Assembly (NCBI GenBank): GCA_023374045.1
Contig: CM041776.1
Coordinates: forward strand, 276,729,039 to 276,793,038
DNA length: 64,000 nucleotides
From: Limonium bicolor
Lineage: Eukaryota > Streptophyta > Magnoliopsida > Caryophyllales > Plumbaginaceae
Reading direction: 5' to 3'
How positions within the stretch are numbered: the first letter of the stretch is position 1; each line of letters begins with the position of its first letter. The position numbers and the translations under genes were made by a program. The notes under the pieces were generated by a model, which was not told where the DNA came from, searched no databases, and saw only the letters and a program-made list of their open reading frames with translations. Positions 13,560-24,649 of the stretch are shown here, piece after piece.

Positions 13560-13574
13560 GTGGTGAGTCACCAC
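13560..13574. promoter_or_regulatory. bZIP/GCN4-like palindrome in B LTR
   Basis: GTGGTGAGTCACCAC contains TGAGTCA, the core bound by GCN4/AP-1-type bZIP proteins. It lies in the U3 side of the LTR next to a conserved GGGGGCCGGTTT block and is repeated at 23780-23794 and 53777-53791. Element C has TGACTCA at the equivalent site (33249, 45098). Binding is inferred. Confidence 0.4.
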
Positions 13575-14127
13575 ACTTAGAAAACCGGCCCCCTATATTA
13601 ATGAGGGTATTTTAGTCTTTGTTTGTCAATTTAATTACTTAACACAACATATGTTACAAACTAGCTTATAAAAATCACTATTCACCTAAACAAGGCACTT
13701 AGAAGTGAAATTTTTGATTTCCCATTAATATAGCCACCCAAATGTGATACTATATAGTACACATATATATTTAAGAGTAATGATGGACATTTAGCCACTC
13801 AAAACTCATTTACAAAACAATTTTTCAAAAATGTGCTTTAAGACTTCTTAAAGCACATTTTGTGTTTTAACTTGTTTTCAAGCTTGGTTTTCTTTGGTAA
13901 TTGGTTTAATAAGTCCATTTGTATATAAATGAGGTCTTGATAAGTTCATTAGGTCTTAACCAAGTTTATCCCAAGCTTAGAGCACCTTTTGGCTCTTATT
14001 GACTTTAAAGCACATTTTGTGTTTTCTTTTGTTTAAATTTGTTTACTAATGTTTCTAAGACTCTTTTTTAGTCTTAATACACCATATTTAGGTGTTTAAA
14101 CAACATAACTAGGTTTGGGGTATTTCA

Positions 14128-14145
14128 ATCTACCCCCCTTAAAAG
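14128..14145 (-). other. 3' polypurine tract of B1
   Basis: The element strand reads CTTTTAAGGGGGGTAGAT directly before the LTR tip TGAAATACCCC. Confidence 0.85.
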
Positions 14146-14428
14146 AACTTTGTCCCCAAAGTTCATACTTCCACATATCCTAAATATTAGAACATGGGAA
14201 CACATATCAACAACACTTCCATATCACATTAACAACATCTTTACATCACATCGGACACATGGTCCAAACAACAAAACATCACAACATCATTCAGACTCAG
14301 CGGTCTGTAACATTAACAACATAACAACACAACACAGACAATGTATTCAAATACATGTCATACACATAACCAAAACGGCTCTACCCCCCTTAAATAGGGG
14401 TACGCCCCGTACCCTATACATACAAACA
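14146..14428 (-). other. 3' untranslated region of B1 with second polypurine tract
   Basis: No gene is seen here. A second tract (14379-14396, CTCTACCCCCCTTAAATA on the plus strand) lies 33 bp after the pol stop and about 250 bp before the LTR-proximal tract. It is followed by GGGGTACGCCCC, which can pair with it. An open frame on the plus strand (14150-14446) is antisense and shows no family resemblance. Confidence 0.6.
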
Positions 14429-17400
14429 CTAAGAAGTAAACAATGACGGGTACTTCGCCTTCATCTTATCTTCCAGCTCCCAAGTGGCCTCCTCAGCGTC
14501 CTGGTTAGACCAGAGAACCTTCACCAGTCTCACAGACTTATGGCGAGTGTCTCGAGTCTTAGTGTCCAGAATCCGTACCGGAGTCTCCACTGATCGCATG
14601 GTCGGCTCTAAAGTTAGCCTTTCAGGCTGAAGCACATGAGACGGATGAGACATATACTTCTTCAACTGGGACACATGAAATACATCATGTACCTTGCCCA
14701 GCTCAGCGGGTAAATCAAGTCTATAAGCTACCGGGCCGATCCGCTCCGTCACAACATAAGGCCCCACATATTTTGGGCTCAACTTGCCTTTCTGGCCAAA
14801 ACGGAATACTCCCTTCATGGGGGATACTCTCAAAAATACCTGATCGCCCACGGCGAACTCCAGGTCGCGTCGGCGCACATCTGCGTACGACTTCTGTCTA
14901 TCCTGAGCTGCTTTCATGTTAGCCCGGATCTGGCGAACTTCTGCCTGAACTTGCTCAAGATACTCTGGTCCTATAATGACCGTCTCACTCGACTCATCCC
15001 AGCATAATGGCGTGCGGCATGGTCTACCGTACAATGCCTGGAAGGGAGACATCTTGATCAAAGCATGGTAACTGTTGTTGTAACTAAACTCGATCAGATG
15101 TAACTTATCAATCCAGCTGGTCTGAAAGTCAAGTGCACATGCACGTAGCATATCCTCAAGTGTCTGAATGGTGCGCTCACTCTGACCATCGGTCTGTGGG
15201 TGAAACGCAGTGCTCAATTTCAGTTCAGTACCTAGTGCCTCTCGTGTAGACTTCCAATATCTGGATAGGAATCTGGTATCTCTGTCAGATACAATCGTTT
15301 TCGGGACCCCATGATGTCTTATAATCTCTCTGTCGAAGAGCTCTGCAAGCTTAGCCACTTTCCAGGTGTCCTTCATTGGTATGAATCTAGCCACCTTGGT
15401 CAGTCGGTCTACCACAACCCAAATCATATTCAGACCTCCCCTTGCGGGCGGAAGCCCTACCACGAAGTCCATAGATATGTCATGGAACTTCCACTCAGGC
15501 ACTGGCATTGGCTGTACCATACCACCAGGCCGTCGGTGCTCAAACTTGACCTTCTGACAAGTGAGACACCTCAACACATAGTCATTCACATCCTTTTTCA
15601 TTCCAGTCCACCAAAAATATCTTTTCATACCTTTATACATCTTTGAAGCTCCGGGGTGAATCGAAGTAGTAGAACAATGGGATTCACTCAATATGCGCTC
15701 CTTCAACTCAGCGCTACTCCTGGGTATACACAGTCGGCCATTAAGCCTAATCAGGTCATCATCGTGGAGCCTGAAGTCGTACTTCTGACCCTCGAATGTG
15801 CCATCAATAAGCTTCTGTCTAATCTCCATCATGTACTGATCCGTCATCTGAGCACTCCGCACCTCTTCAACCAAGCCAGTATGAGAGACTAGCGAATGGA
15901 GAGAGTGTGCTCGGCGACTCAATGCGTCAGCTACCACGTTTGCCTTGCCTTCCTTGTACTGTAAATTGATGTCATAGTCATTCAGAAATTCAACCCACCT
16001 TCTTTGCCTCATGTTCAACTCCTTCTGAGTGAACAAGTACTTTAAACTCTTGTGGTCAGAATAAATCGTCACACTTACCCCATACAAGTGATGTCGCCAT
16101 ATCTTCAGTGCGAAGACAATGGCCCCAATTCTAAGTCGTGGGTAGGGTAGTTCTCCTCATGTTCTTCAGCTGTCGGGAGGCGTAAGCTACGACCTTCCCG
16201 TGTTGCATCAACACACAACCCATACCCCTGCCTGATGCGTCGCAATAGACCTCAAACCCATCTGGACCGTCTGGTAGTGTCAGAACCGGTGCAGATGTTA
16301 GAGCATCCTTGAGACTCGTGAAAGAACTCTCACAGTCGACTGTCCACTCGAATGGTACATCCTTTTTCATCAAGGAAGTCATCGGCTTCGAGACACTGGA
16401 GAAGTTCTTCACAAACCTCCTATAATAACCTGCCAGACCGAGGAAGCTCCTGATGTCGGTAACTGTCTTCGGCCTAGGCCAGGTGCGCACTGCATCATCT
16501 TTGCCGGATCAACAGCGATCCCGGCCTCAGAAATCACATGTCCAAGAAATGATACTTGGTTCAACCAAAATTCACACTTAGAAAATTTAGCATACAGTTG
16601 ATTCTTTCTCAATGTTTGCAATACATCTCTCAGGTGGCTTTCATGTTCACCTCTCGATTTCGAATACACAAGTATGTCATCGATGAAGACTACCACTGAT
16701 TTGTCCAACTGATCTTGGAACAAACGGTTCATTAAGTCCATGAACTTCGCTGGTGCATTTGACAAGCCAAACGGCATAACTGTGAACTCATAATGCCCAT
16801 ACCTAGTCCTGAATGCTGTCTTTTCGATTTCACTGTCACGGATGGCAATCTGATGGTATCCGGAACGTAGGTCTATCTTGGAGAATACTGATGCTCCCCT
16901 CAGCTGATCAAATAGATCGTCGATGCGTGGTAAGGGTAACGGTTCTTCACCGTAACAGCATTCAGCTCCCGATAATCAATACACAGGCGGAGGCTACCGT
17001 CCTTCTTCTTCACGAAGAGGACCGGCGCTCCCCATGGTGAAACACTAGGGCGGATAAAGCCCTTGTCGAGTAGGTCTCTCAGCTGCTCCTTGAGCTCTGT
17101 CATCTCTGCTGGAGCCATACGGTAAGGTGCTTTCGCAATGGGTCCGGTGCCCGGAATCAACTCAATCTCAAACTCAACCTCTCGTGCTGGCGGCATGCCC
17201 GGCAGTTCCTTAGGAAATACATCAGGAAACTCCGACACTACCGGCACATCTGGGCTAAACTCAGGGTCTCTCTCTATGTCCTGGACATAGCAGAGGTATA
17301 CATCACTCCATCTCGTCGTAACTCACGATACATAGCCATGGCGGTGATGATCTGAGTCGAAGGCTCCCTGGGCCTCTGGCGGTAAGATATAGTAACCCCA

Positions 17401-17806
17401 GATGGACTCCGAAGAAGCAGTCGATGCTCGGCACACAGGATTCTGCCCTTGTACCGCTCCAACCAGTTCATCCCGACAATCACATCAAAGCCAAGTCCGT
17501 CGAACTCTATCAAGTCGATCGGAAACTCTTCATCTCTGATTCGTACAACAACACCTCGGTGGTAGCGGGTACACCTGATCCGCTCTTTCGATGGGAGAGT
17601 GACCAAGAAGTCTGGCATCTCATCGCCATCTAACCCCAGCCTCTTCGCAAATGATAGCGAAATAAATGTGTGTGAGGCTCCGGAGTCGAACAAGATCGAA
17701 GCGTCCACGCCATTGACTGGAAAGGTACCGGTGAGGATTGTGCCGCTCTTGCCGGCTTCTGCCTCATTGCAGACACTCAGTATACCTCCCGTTCCGAGTG
17801 CACAGC
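14429..17806 (-). pseudogene. pol: pol (PR-RT-RH-INT-chromodomain) of B1, frameshifted
   Basis: Reading down from 17806, just after the predicted protease splice acceptor, the order is: aspartic protease (DSGASHTF), reverse transcriptase ([16 protein letters not shown] in place of YMDD), RNase H ([15 protein letters not shown]), integrase (zinc finger H..H..CLTC, catalytic VSDRDTRF and [16 protein letters not shown]) and a C-terminal chromodomain ending KYPSLFTS. Compared with B2 and C it has at least five small indels, near 17310, 16935, 16493, 16155 and 16125, so it cannot give one polyprotein. Its integrase half (14429-16087) remains open. Unlike B2 it keeps the RNase H C-terminus. Confidence 0.9.
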
Positions 17807-17987
17807 CTAATTCATTGGCAAACTAATAAGTATTGGGTAACAACACGGTTTATATGCTTCAACAACTCCATTTTATTCATTAACACACTCTTTTTACAAC
17901 ATTCATTGGCTTATACTGTCGCCATGATTTACACTTACAACATCCTTAATACACACTGGTTTATCACATCACATAATTATACAAGGC
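17807..17987 (-). other. B1 spacer between AlkB stop and protease acceptor
   Basis: Non-coding spacer. It holds a conserved AATAAA on the element strand (17877-17872) and ends at the protease acceptor AATTAG|GC. In-frame stops precede the acceptor, so protease cannot be reached by simple read-through. Confidence 0.6.
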
Positions 17988-18729
17988 TTAAAACTGTCTA
18001 AAGGTCAAATTCAAACGTCCGGGTTTCATGTGTGTGGCATTGATCACTGCCGACGGTGCGGTATTCAGTTTGATCTTTCTGATGCCATGGTATAGCATCC
18101 TTGATTGCCCACCCATGATTAATACATCTCCCGATTTCAGCAGTAGCTTCTTTGCGAGGTCAGCACGCTTCTGCTCGCCATACACAAACACTGCGGTATC
18201 ACCAATGGACCAAGACACCACGGGTACTCCCTTACTTAGAGACTCGGGTGACTCGTCCTTGTCTTGGTGTATACCTAACCGTCCACCTTTCTGGTAGAAG
18301 TTCACAATACATAGATCTGCTTTCACACTTGGAATTGAATCCGTTTCAACTTGTTGAGCAATTCCCACGGCGTGGTTAACGACCGCATGGAACTCCTCTG
18401 GTATACTTGGTACTGTTGCTCTCGTCTCTCGGCTCGCATTTCCTGATATGTCTTGGTGTAAGGGTTCCAGTCCTTACCCATGCACATCATCTTTAACTGC
18501 ATTCTTGATCCGTTCGGGTATTCGGGTGTGTAAAACCCTCCTGGTTTTGCTCCAAGTTCGTCGCATCGTCTGATGATATGGGTTTGTGCTTCCGGTGTCA
18601 GGTATCCATTTAAGAGTATCATACCTGGCTGGATAACCTGACATTGCTCCAATGGAAAGTCGGTGATGTTGATGGTGGTTTCTTCAGGGTTTGGTGTGGT
18701 TGGGATTGGATAACATATATTGAAGGTTC
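17988..18729 (-). pseudogene. AlkB-like dioxygenase exon of B1, frameshifted
   Basis: Same exon as 28003-28742 in B2: an AlkB-type 2-oxoglutarate/Fe(II) dioxygenase with HQD, a later YHG histidine and GRLNLTFR. A net +2 indel near 18420 shifts the frame in the N-terminal third and splits the exon into two open pieces (18652-18323 and 18368-17988). The start at 18729 is the predicted acceptor AAAG|GA; there is no ATG, and the frame continues from gag across the intron at 18730-18872. The catalytic half is undamaged, so the break may be recent. Confidence 0.85.
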
Positions 18730-18872
18730 CTTTAAGTTTAGAGTACTCTAATTAGGTAAATCTCACACTACTTTATTTATTTACTCACATGGTTGTTTAC
18801 TTAAACTCACTCACACACATGCATGAAATGCGGTATGTAGACACTTATTACATTAAAGAGTTTAGGCGGTAC
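18730..18872 (-). other. Predicted B1 intron 3 (gag to AlkB)
   Basis: Donor CCAG|GTACC at 18872, acceptor AAAG|GA at 18730, phase 1, 143 nt. Joining them keeps the gag frame running into AlkB. Unspliced, gag stops at 18862. The same donor is phase-compatible with the protease acceptor at 17807. Confidence 0.65.
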
Positions 18873-20329
18873 CTGGTCTAGAAGAGGGCCCTGGCGCCTC
18901 AGACCGGTCCACCACATTCAGGGTGGCCTTGTTGGACCCCGACCCCTTCCCCTTCTGGGACTCTGTGTACCTCTGATCTGGGGGTGGCTGGTTCGCCGTC
19001 TTCTGGCCATCGGTAGTCGCAGTGGCCTTACCCTTCCATTGCCCCTTGGGCCTGTAGTTCCTACTGTTTGGGTTCTGCCAGCATTCGTGATCGCGGTGAC
19101 CCATCTTCTTACAGTATCGGCACTGAACATCGTTACCCTTGCAGTCCTTGCCGGGGTGGTCGCCGTTGCACCACTTGCAGTAATAGTGGCGCTCCAGTCC
19201 AAAGCCCGTGCTAGCTGCTATCGTAACACACAATCAATACTTGTCTCACAACTTATCAACATACACTTCAACTTATCACACAGAATTAGATAATTACCCT
19301 TTGGTGGGTAAGAACGTAGGGGTTTGGCCGCATACGCATAGGTGAGCTGTAGAGGCTCCTCAGCAGTGGTGGTCTGGGTCTGGCCCTTGCCACCCTGTTG
19401 CTGTCCTTTCTGGGACTGGGGGTATGACTTCTTCTTCTTTCCTCCCCACTGCCCTTGCGTGCCTTGGCCCTCGTTCTGAGCCTTGCGCTTGAGCGCACTC
19501 TCCTCGTCCCTCAGACGGACGGTGATCTCCATAATTGCAGCGGCATGATAGCACTCCTATATTTAGGGTGTCAGTTATGCCCCGCCAAATAAATTCACAA
19601 CACATTAACACATCGTACACACTTATTCACATTACACTGTAGTCCCATTACCTGCAAAGTGGTATATCCAGTAGGCCCCATGCCATAGCGTAGGCGATAG
19701 TTCAGTCCGTTGTAGAAACGGTTCACAAGGATCCGGTCTGAGTAACCCAGATCCGGTAGCAGGTGGATAAGTCCGATGAAGGCTGAGTAGTACTCATCTA
19801 CCGTCATCTTATCCCCTTGCCTCAAACTGTCCAACTCCAGGCGCTTGGCCTCTTGCACATGTATAGGGTAGTACTTGGCTCGCAGCAGAGCCGTGTACTC
19901 CCTCCATAGAAAGGTCGGGTCAGCAACTCTGCCCTCTCGCACAAGCTTCCACCAGCTCTGTGCTGAGCCCTTCAAGTAATAAGCAGCAAGTCGTACCTTG
20001 ACCTGCTCAGGTACTGCTAGGGTTTCGAAGGTGGTCTCCATTTCGGAGATGTATGCCTCGAGCTTACGGGGATCGGTCTCCCCACTGAATGAGGGTGGCC
20101 TCAAATCAGCCAACGCCTTGACCCAGTTGGTCTCTCGTGGCGGTGGCGGTGGTGGTAGTTGAACTCCGGGCGTCTGCCCCTGCTGAATAGCTGCCACAAG
20201 CTGGGGTACCATTTGGGCTACGGCGGCTGCTACTGCCTCAGCCATAACCTGTGCTGTAGGGTTCTCGCCCTGGTCACCCGCATTACCGGTACCACTTCCG
20301 CGGCCTCTACCTCGCGGTCTACCTGCCAT
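18862..20329 (-). CDS. gag: Gag of B1, three exons
   Basis: Gag starts at an ATG (20329) followed by an Arg/Gly-rich tail (MAGRPRGRGRG). Predicted exons are 20329-19652, 19556-19298 and 19217-18873; the unspliced end is a stop at 18862. The first exon holds a proline-rich linker and the capsid core (SWWKLVREG, LRAKYYPIHVQEAKR). The last holds two zinc knuckles, CKWCNGDHPGKDC and CRYCKKMGHRDHEC. Both introns have GT-AG ends and keep the frame (TTLQ|ECYHAA, phase 0; PPK|A, phase 1), and element C has the same coding sequence with no gap at either place. Without splicing, the frame stops 17 codons into intron 1. No frameshift is visible in B1 gag. Confidence 0.8.
19218..19297 (-). other. Predicted B1 gag intron 2
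   Basis: 80 nt, donor AAAGG|GTAATT, acceptor ACGATAG|CAGC, phase 1. Absent in element C gag. Also present in B2 at 29233-29312. Confidence 0.7.
19557..19651 (-). other. Predicted B1 gag intron 1
   Basis: 95 nt, donor TTGCAG|GTAATG, acceptor ATATAG|GAGTGC, phase 0. In element C the flanking bases are joined directly (TTGCAGGAGTGC near 39230), which is strong evidence for an intron. Also present in B2 at 29572-29666. Confidence 0.8.
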
Positions 20330-20514
20330 CTGAATTCACATGAATATTTATTAGCAATATGCTTGCACACTTATCGGTCCAACGATTGTAACGCTTCCCG
20401 ATAATAAGGTATCTCCACACTTAGTTAGTGGTTAACCTTTCCATAACTGTTCACTTAGGTAACTGTAGTTAGGTTTCCTAACTCGGTATATCCCTAAGCT
20501 CGGTATTCTAGTCA

Positions 20515-20541
20515 TCAGAGCGATACTTCGCTCTGATACCA
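20515..20541 (-). promoter_or_regulatory. Primer binding site and hairpin of B1
   Basis: TGGTATCAGAGC on the element strand (20541-20530), 5 nt from the LTR. It overlaps a perfect 9-bp hairpin TCAGAGCGA-TACT-TCGCTCTGA (20515-20536). The 173-bp leader to the gag start shows nothing else. Confidence 0.85.
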
Positions 20542-20546
20542 CTTTT

Positions 20547-23500
20547 TGTAACACCCCTACTACGCACATAACAACTTGAAATCACGCGGAATATAAACCA
20601 CTAAACAGTAACTAAACGAATGGTGCTACAACGCCGTCAACCACCCACGTGGTTAACAAGGCTGAATAAATACAAGTGTACCGGTCTGATGATCAGACTC
20701 CCGAGCATAGAACTAACAACCACATATATACATCAACAAAATACCGAGTGTTTACATAAATCCTTCACTGTATACCGTCACTGTAAACTGTCATAACCAA
20801 ATATATAACACGCCACGGGAGCACAGGCGCATCCCGGGCCAACATCCAAAAGTACTCAAAGTAAACTACATCCTAGGAGAGCCACTCCGCTTCTTCGTCG
20901 ATCCTCATCCTGCAGTAAAAGAAATATGGATCCCCCGAGGGGGTCAGCAACCCTTGGCTGGTATGGTTAACGCGCAGCCCATCGGCTACCGGGATACGCG
21001 CAACCAATTGTCATGATGACATGGCATTCATTTTAAAACACACAATTTATACATATATCACATCATGGGTATTGTACACAACATCACATACATCACACAA
21101 GAACAATTCCTTATAGGAAGAGAACCAACATAGTTAGTCCCCATTGAGAGCCTAGAGAATGTTGCCATGCTCATACTTAGCTCGTTACATAACTCGTTAC
21201 CGTCCGGTTAGATTGAACGGTTAACTTAACACAAGGTGTCCTCGGATATAGTGATCCAAGCACACCGAAATAACACATAGTATGCCCCTGTGGCCCGACG
21301 TGAGTCAGTAAAATAGCCTTGGTTAAGCTAAAGGGAAGGTTGGAAACCAAATTGGAAACACAACCATAACATACAGAGAGAATCGAACCGGTTATGACAT
21401 CGACTCCCATACTCACACGTGGCCGGAACAGACCGGACTCCTCACTTCCCCCGTTAGCCCTTGTTAGTAGTTCATCATTGAACTCAACAAACAATTCACA
21501 ATAATAGGTCAAGTCTTGTTAGACACACACAAGGGAAGAGAGAGTCATACTTAACAACATAATAATATTTAACAACTGTAAACTCTTTACATGGTTTAAT
21601 CTTACAAGTCATAAACACACAGAAAAACAACACACAAGCCGGTGTAAACCGGTAGGCAACAGACTGCAAGAAAACCATACCTCGGTCCTTGCCTCGACTG
21701 GTTTCCACCTTGAGAGAATCCTAAACACATTAGTAACGTCGGTTAATTAACGCACTAGTCCATTATTAACTTATCGACTCAACATTACTAGTTTATTTTT
21801 TTTACACTTGTTACAACTTTTCATCCTTTTAATTGCCTTTAAAACCCACCTAACATGTCTTACATAACCTTATAATATCATTACTAACCAACTACCATTT
21901 TTAGATAACAATTCCCATCTTAAAACAATAATTTTTGGTCCAACAGTGGCCTGTCCGAACTTGTGTCCGAACCCCAAGTTCGGACGCAAGTCGTGACTTT
22001 AGACAGAAAACAGACACACGTCCGAACTTATGTCCGGACTTCGGAAGTTCGGACGTGAGCCGAGAAAATCTAGACAGAAATCCGTGCGTCCGAACATGTG
22101 TCCGGACTTCCCAAGTTCGGACACAGCTCGAGGATAATCCTAAGGAAGAATGGGTACGTCCGAACTAGTGTCCGGACTTCCCAAGTTCGGACACTGCTCG
22201 CGAGTGAGAATTCCTTTACCAACAGGGCCTGTCCGAACTTCCACATCCGGACGGAAGTTCGGACAAGGCATTATACTCCAATTTCTAAGCCTTTAAACAC
22301 TTAACCAATTTCCCCAAAGCCTCCAACACTTATAGTATCTTCTCCTTAAGTTTCTAAGTGGTATTCCTTGCCTATTCCAATCATTATTCCTAGATATTTC
22401 TTCCACACAACATCATTACTTTAACATCATTTCTTACAAACTAAAACTCCTTATGTCATCCTTGAAATCCCTTTTTCTAAGCTTACACTTTCTCCTTATT
22501 TTACCAAAGTTTACCTAAGCCCTTACCTAAATCCAAAATGACTTTGGTACATACTAAAACTTCAAGATCATGCCTAAGTCCTTATTACACTCTAGAACAC
22601 TTCCTAGTTCATCAAAATTCCTTTAAAACATCTTGAACTCCTTATGCATTTCCTAAATTTCGACATAGATTCTCCTAGCATTTTGTTACACCAAAGCACA
22701 TTGTTTTCACCATTAAACACCCAAACACTAAGAACACCAAGAACACTCTCATACACAAAACTTCACTCAAATCTCACTACATTAAAATTAATGCATAACT
22801 TAAATTGCATGGCACTTAGGCCCTTAAAATGCATGGCTCTTAGGCCCTTAAAGTGCTTAAACCATAAACACTGAATTTCCACAATATATATTGCCTTTGA
22901 CCTGCTACATACAACAAGACATATGTTCTTTTACTAGTCTCCTTGAGAACATTTACTAGGTCATTCACCTTTTGCTCTTTAGGTAGTTTTAACAAGCATT
23001 ATAAGCTCATTTCTCCTAAGGCATTAAAACAACATTAGGTTAGTATATTTACCTCTTTTCCAAACAACTTCTTTCTTGTTTCCTTATAAAACCGGTAAGG
23101 TATTTGATTCCTTGTCAAGTTCTAAACAATATACAAGCATTGAAATGAGTATACAAGCTCCAAGCTTAAACTCATTGTAAACCCTAATTTTACATTGTTT
23201 CAAAAACATTAATGTAGTTGTTTTACCTTGATCTTTGAAGAGAGTTTAAATATATATCAAGAGAGGACTCCACCTAGTCCATGAAGAGTTGGAATGAAGC
23301 TAGAACAAAGTCACACAAAGAGCTCCATTAATGGGTATTTTCGGTCACAACAAAAACATGGAGGAAATGTAGTTTTTATTTGAGATTCCTTACCTAGAAG
23401 CAAAGGAGAGTAACAATATGTAAAAATACAAGCTCAAGCTCCTTCAATGGTGGAACTCCTTGGCACCGAAATGGGGCTCTTGAAGTTTTGAGAAGATAGG

Positions 23501-24348
23501 AATGAAGAGCTTGATGAGAGGAAGAGATTGGTGGTGTTTGTTTTTGATTTGGACAAGTGAGCTAGATTTAGCAAGAGGTCAAAGATGGAGTTTTCATGGT
23601 GGTGGTGATATTACCGTGAGAGAACAGCAAGAAGGAAGGAAGAAGAAGGTTGGACCGTGGGAAATGAAGGAAAGAAATGAGAATGAAGATAGAATTTGCT
23701 TTTAAGAAGATATTTGTAGTAATAAAGTAAAAAGTAGTTTTAATTAGTTTTTTTACTTACTTATTATATTAACTAGAGAGTGGTGAGTCACCACACTTAG
23801 AAAACCGGCCCCCTATATTATAATGAGGGTATTTTAGTCTTTGTTTGTCAATTTAATTACTTAACACAACATATGTTACAAACTAGCTTATAAAAATCAC
23901 TATTCACCTAAACAAGGCACTTAGAAGTGAAATTTTTGATTTCCCATTAATATAGCCACCCAAATGTGATACTATATAGTACACATATATATTTAAGAGT
24001 AATGATGGACATTTAGCCACTCAAAACTCATTTACAAAACAATTTTTCAAAAATGTGCTTTAAGACTTCTTAAAGCACATTTTGTGTTTTAACTTGTTTT
24101 CAAGCTTGGTTTTCTTTGGTAATTGGTTTAATAAGTCCATTTGTATATAAATGAGGTCTTGATAAGTTCATTAGGTCTTAACCAAGTTTATCCCAAGCTT
24201 AGAGCACCTTTTGGCTCTTATTAACTTTAAAGCACATTTTGTGTTTTCTTTTGTTTAAATTTGTTTACTAATGTTTCTAAGACTCTTTTTAGTCTTAATA
24301 CACCATATTTAGGTGTTTAAACAACATAACTAGGTTTGGGGTATTTCA
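20547..24348 (-). repeat. Element B, middle LTR shared by B1 and B2
   Basis: 3802 bp. It serves as the 5' LTR of B1 and the 3' LTR of B2. It has no TSD on either side; it abuts B1's primer site at 20546 and B2's polypurine tract at 24349. Private small indels (for example near 20573 and 20877) separate it from the outer copies. Palindromic repeats lie at 21950-22265 and the bZIP-like palindrome at 23780-23794. Confidence 0.9.
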
Positions 24349-24649
24349 ATCTACCCCCCTTAAAAGAACTTTGTCCCCAAAGTTCATACTTCCACATATC
24401 CTAAATATTAGAACATGGGAACACATATCAACAACACTTCCATATCACATTAACAACATCTTTACATCACATCGGACACATGGTCCAAACAACAAAACAT
24501 CACAACATCATTCAGACTCAGCGGTCTGTAACATTAACAACATAACAACACAACACAGACAATGTATTCAAATACATGTCATACACATAACCGAAACGGC
24601 TCTACCCCCCTTAAATAGGGGTACGCCCCGTACCCTATACATACAAACA
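24349..24649 (-). other. 3' untranslated region and two polypurine tracts of B2
   Basis: The LTR-proximal tract is at 24349-24366 and the second tract at 24600-24617, as in B1. No gene is seen between them. Confidence 0.65.

Larger units (their letters stand above)
10306..14127 (-). repeat. Element B, left LTR (3' LTR of copy B1)
   Basis: 3822 bp, tips TGTAACACCCC and GGGGTATTTCA. Near-identical to 20547-24348 and 50525-54346, with small private indels in each. It contains a hairpin motif CCCCCGAGGGGG (10695-10706), a block of palindromic tandem repeats (11725-12045) and a bZIP-like palindrome (13560-13574). Short open frames inside are not conserved in frame between LTR copies and are not called genes. 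Confidence 0.92.

Noticed and set aside
14429..17806. Infectious retrovirus or pararetrovirus
   Set aside because: No envelope or movement protein; LTRs, initiator-Met primer site and chromodomain identify a plant chromovirus retrotransposon.
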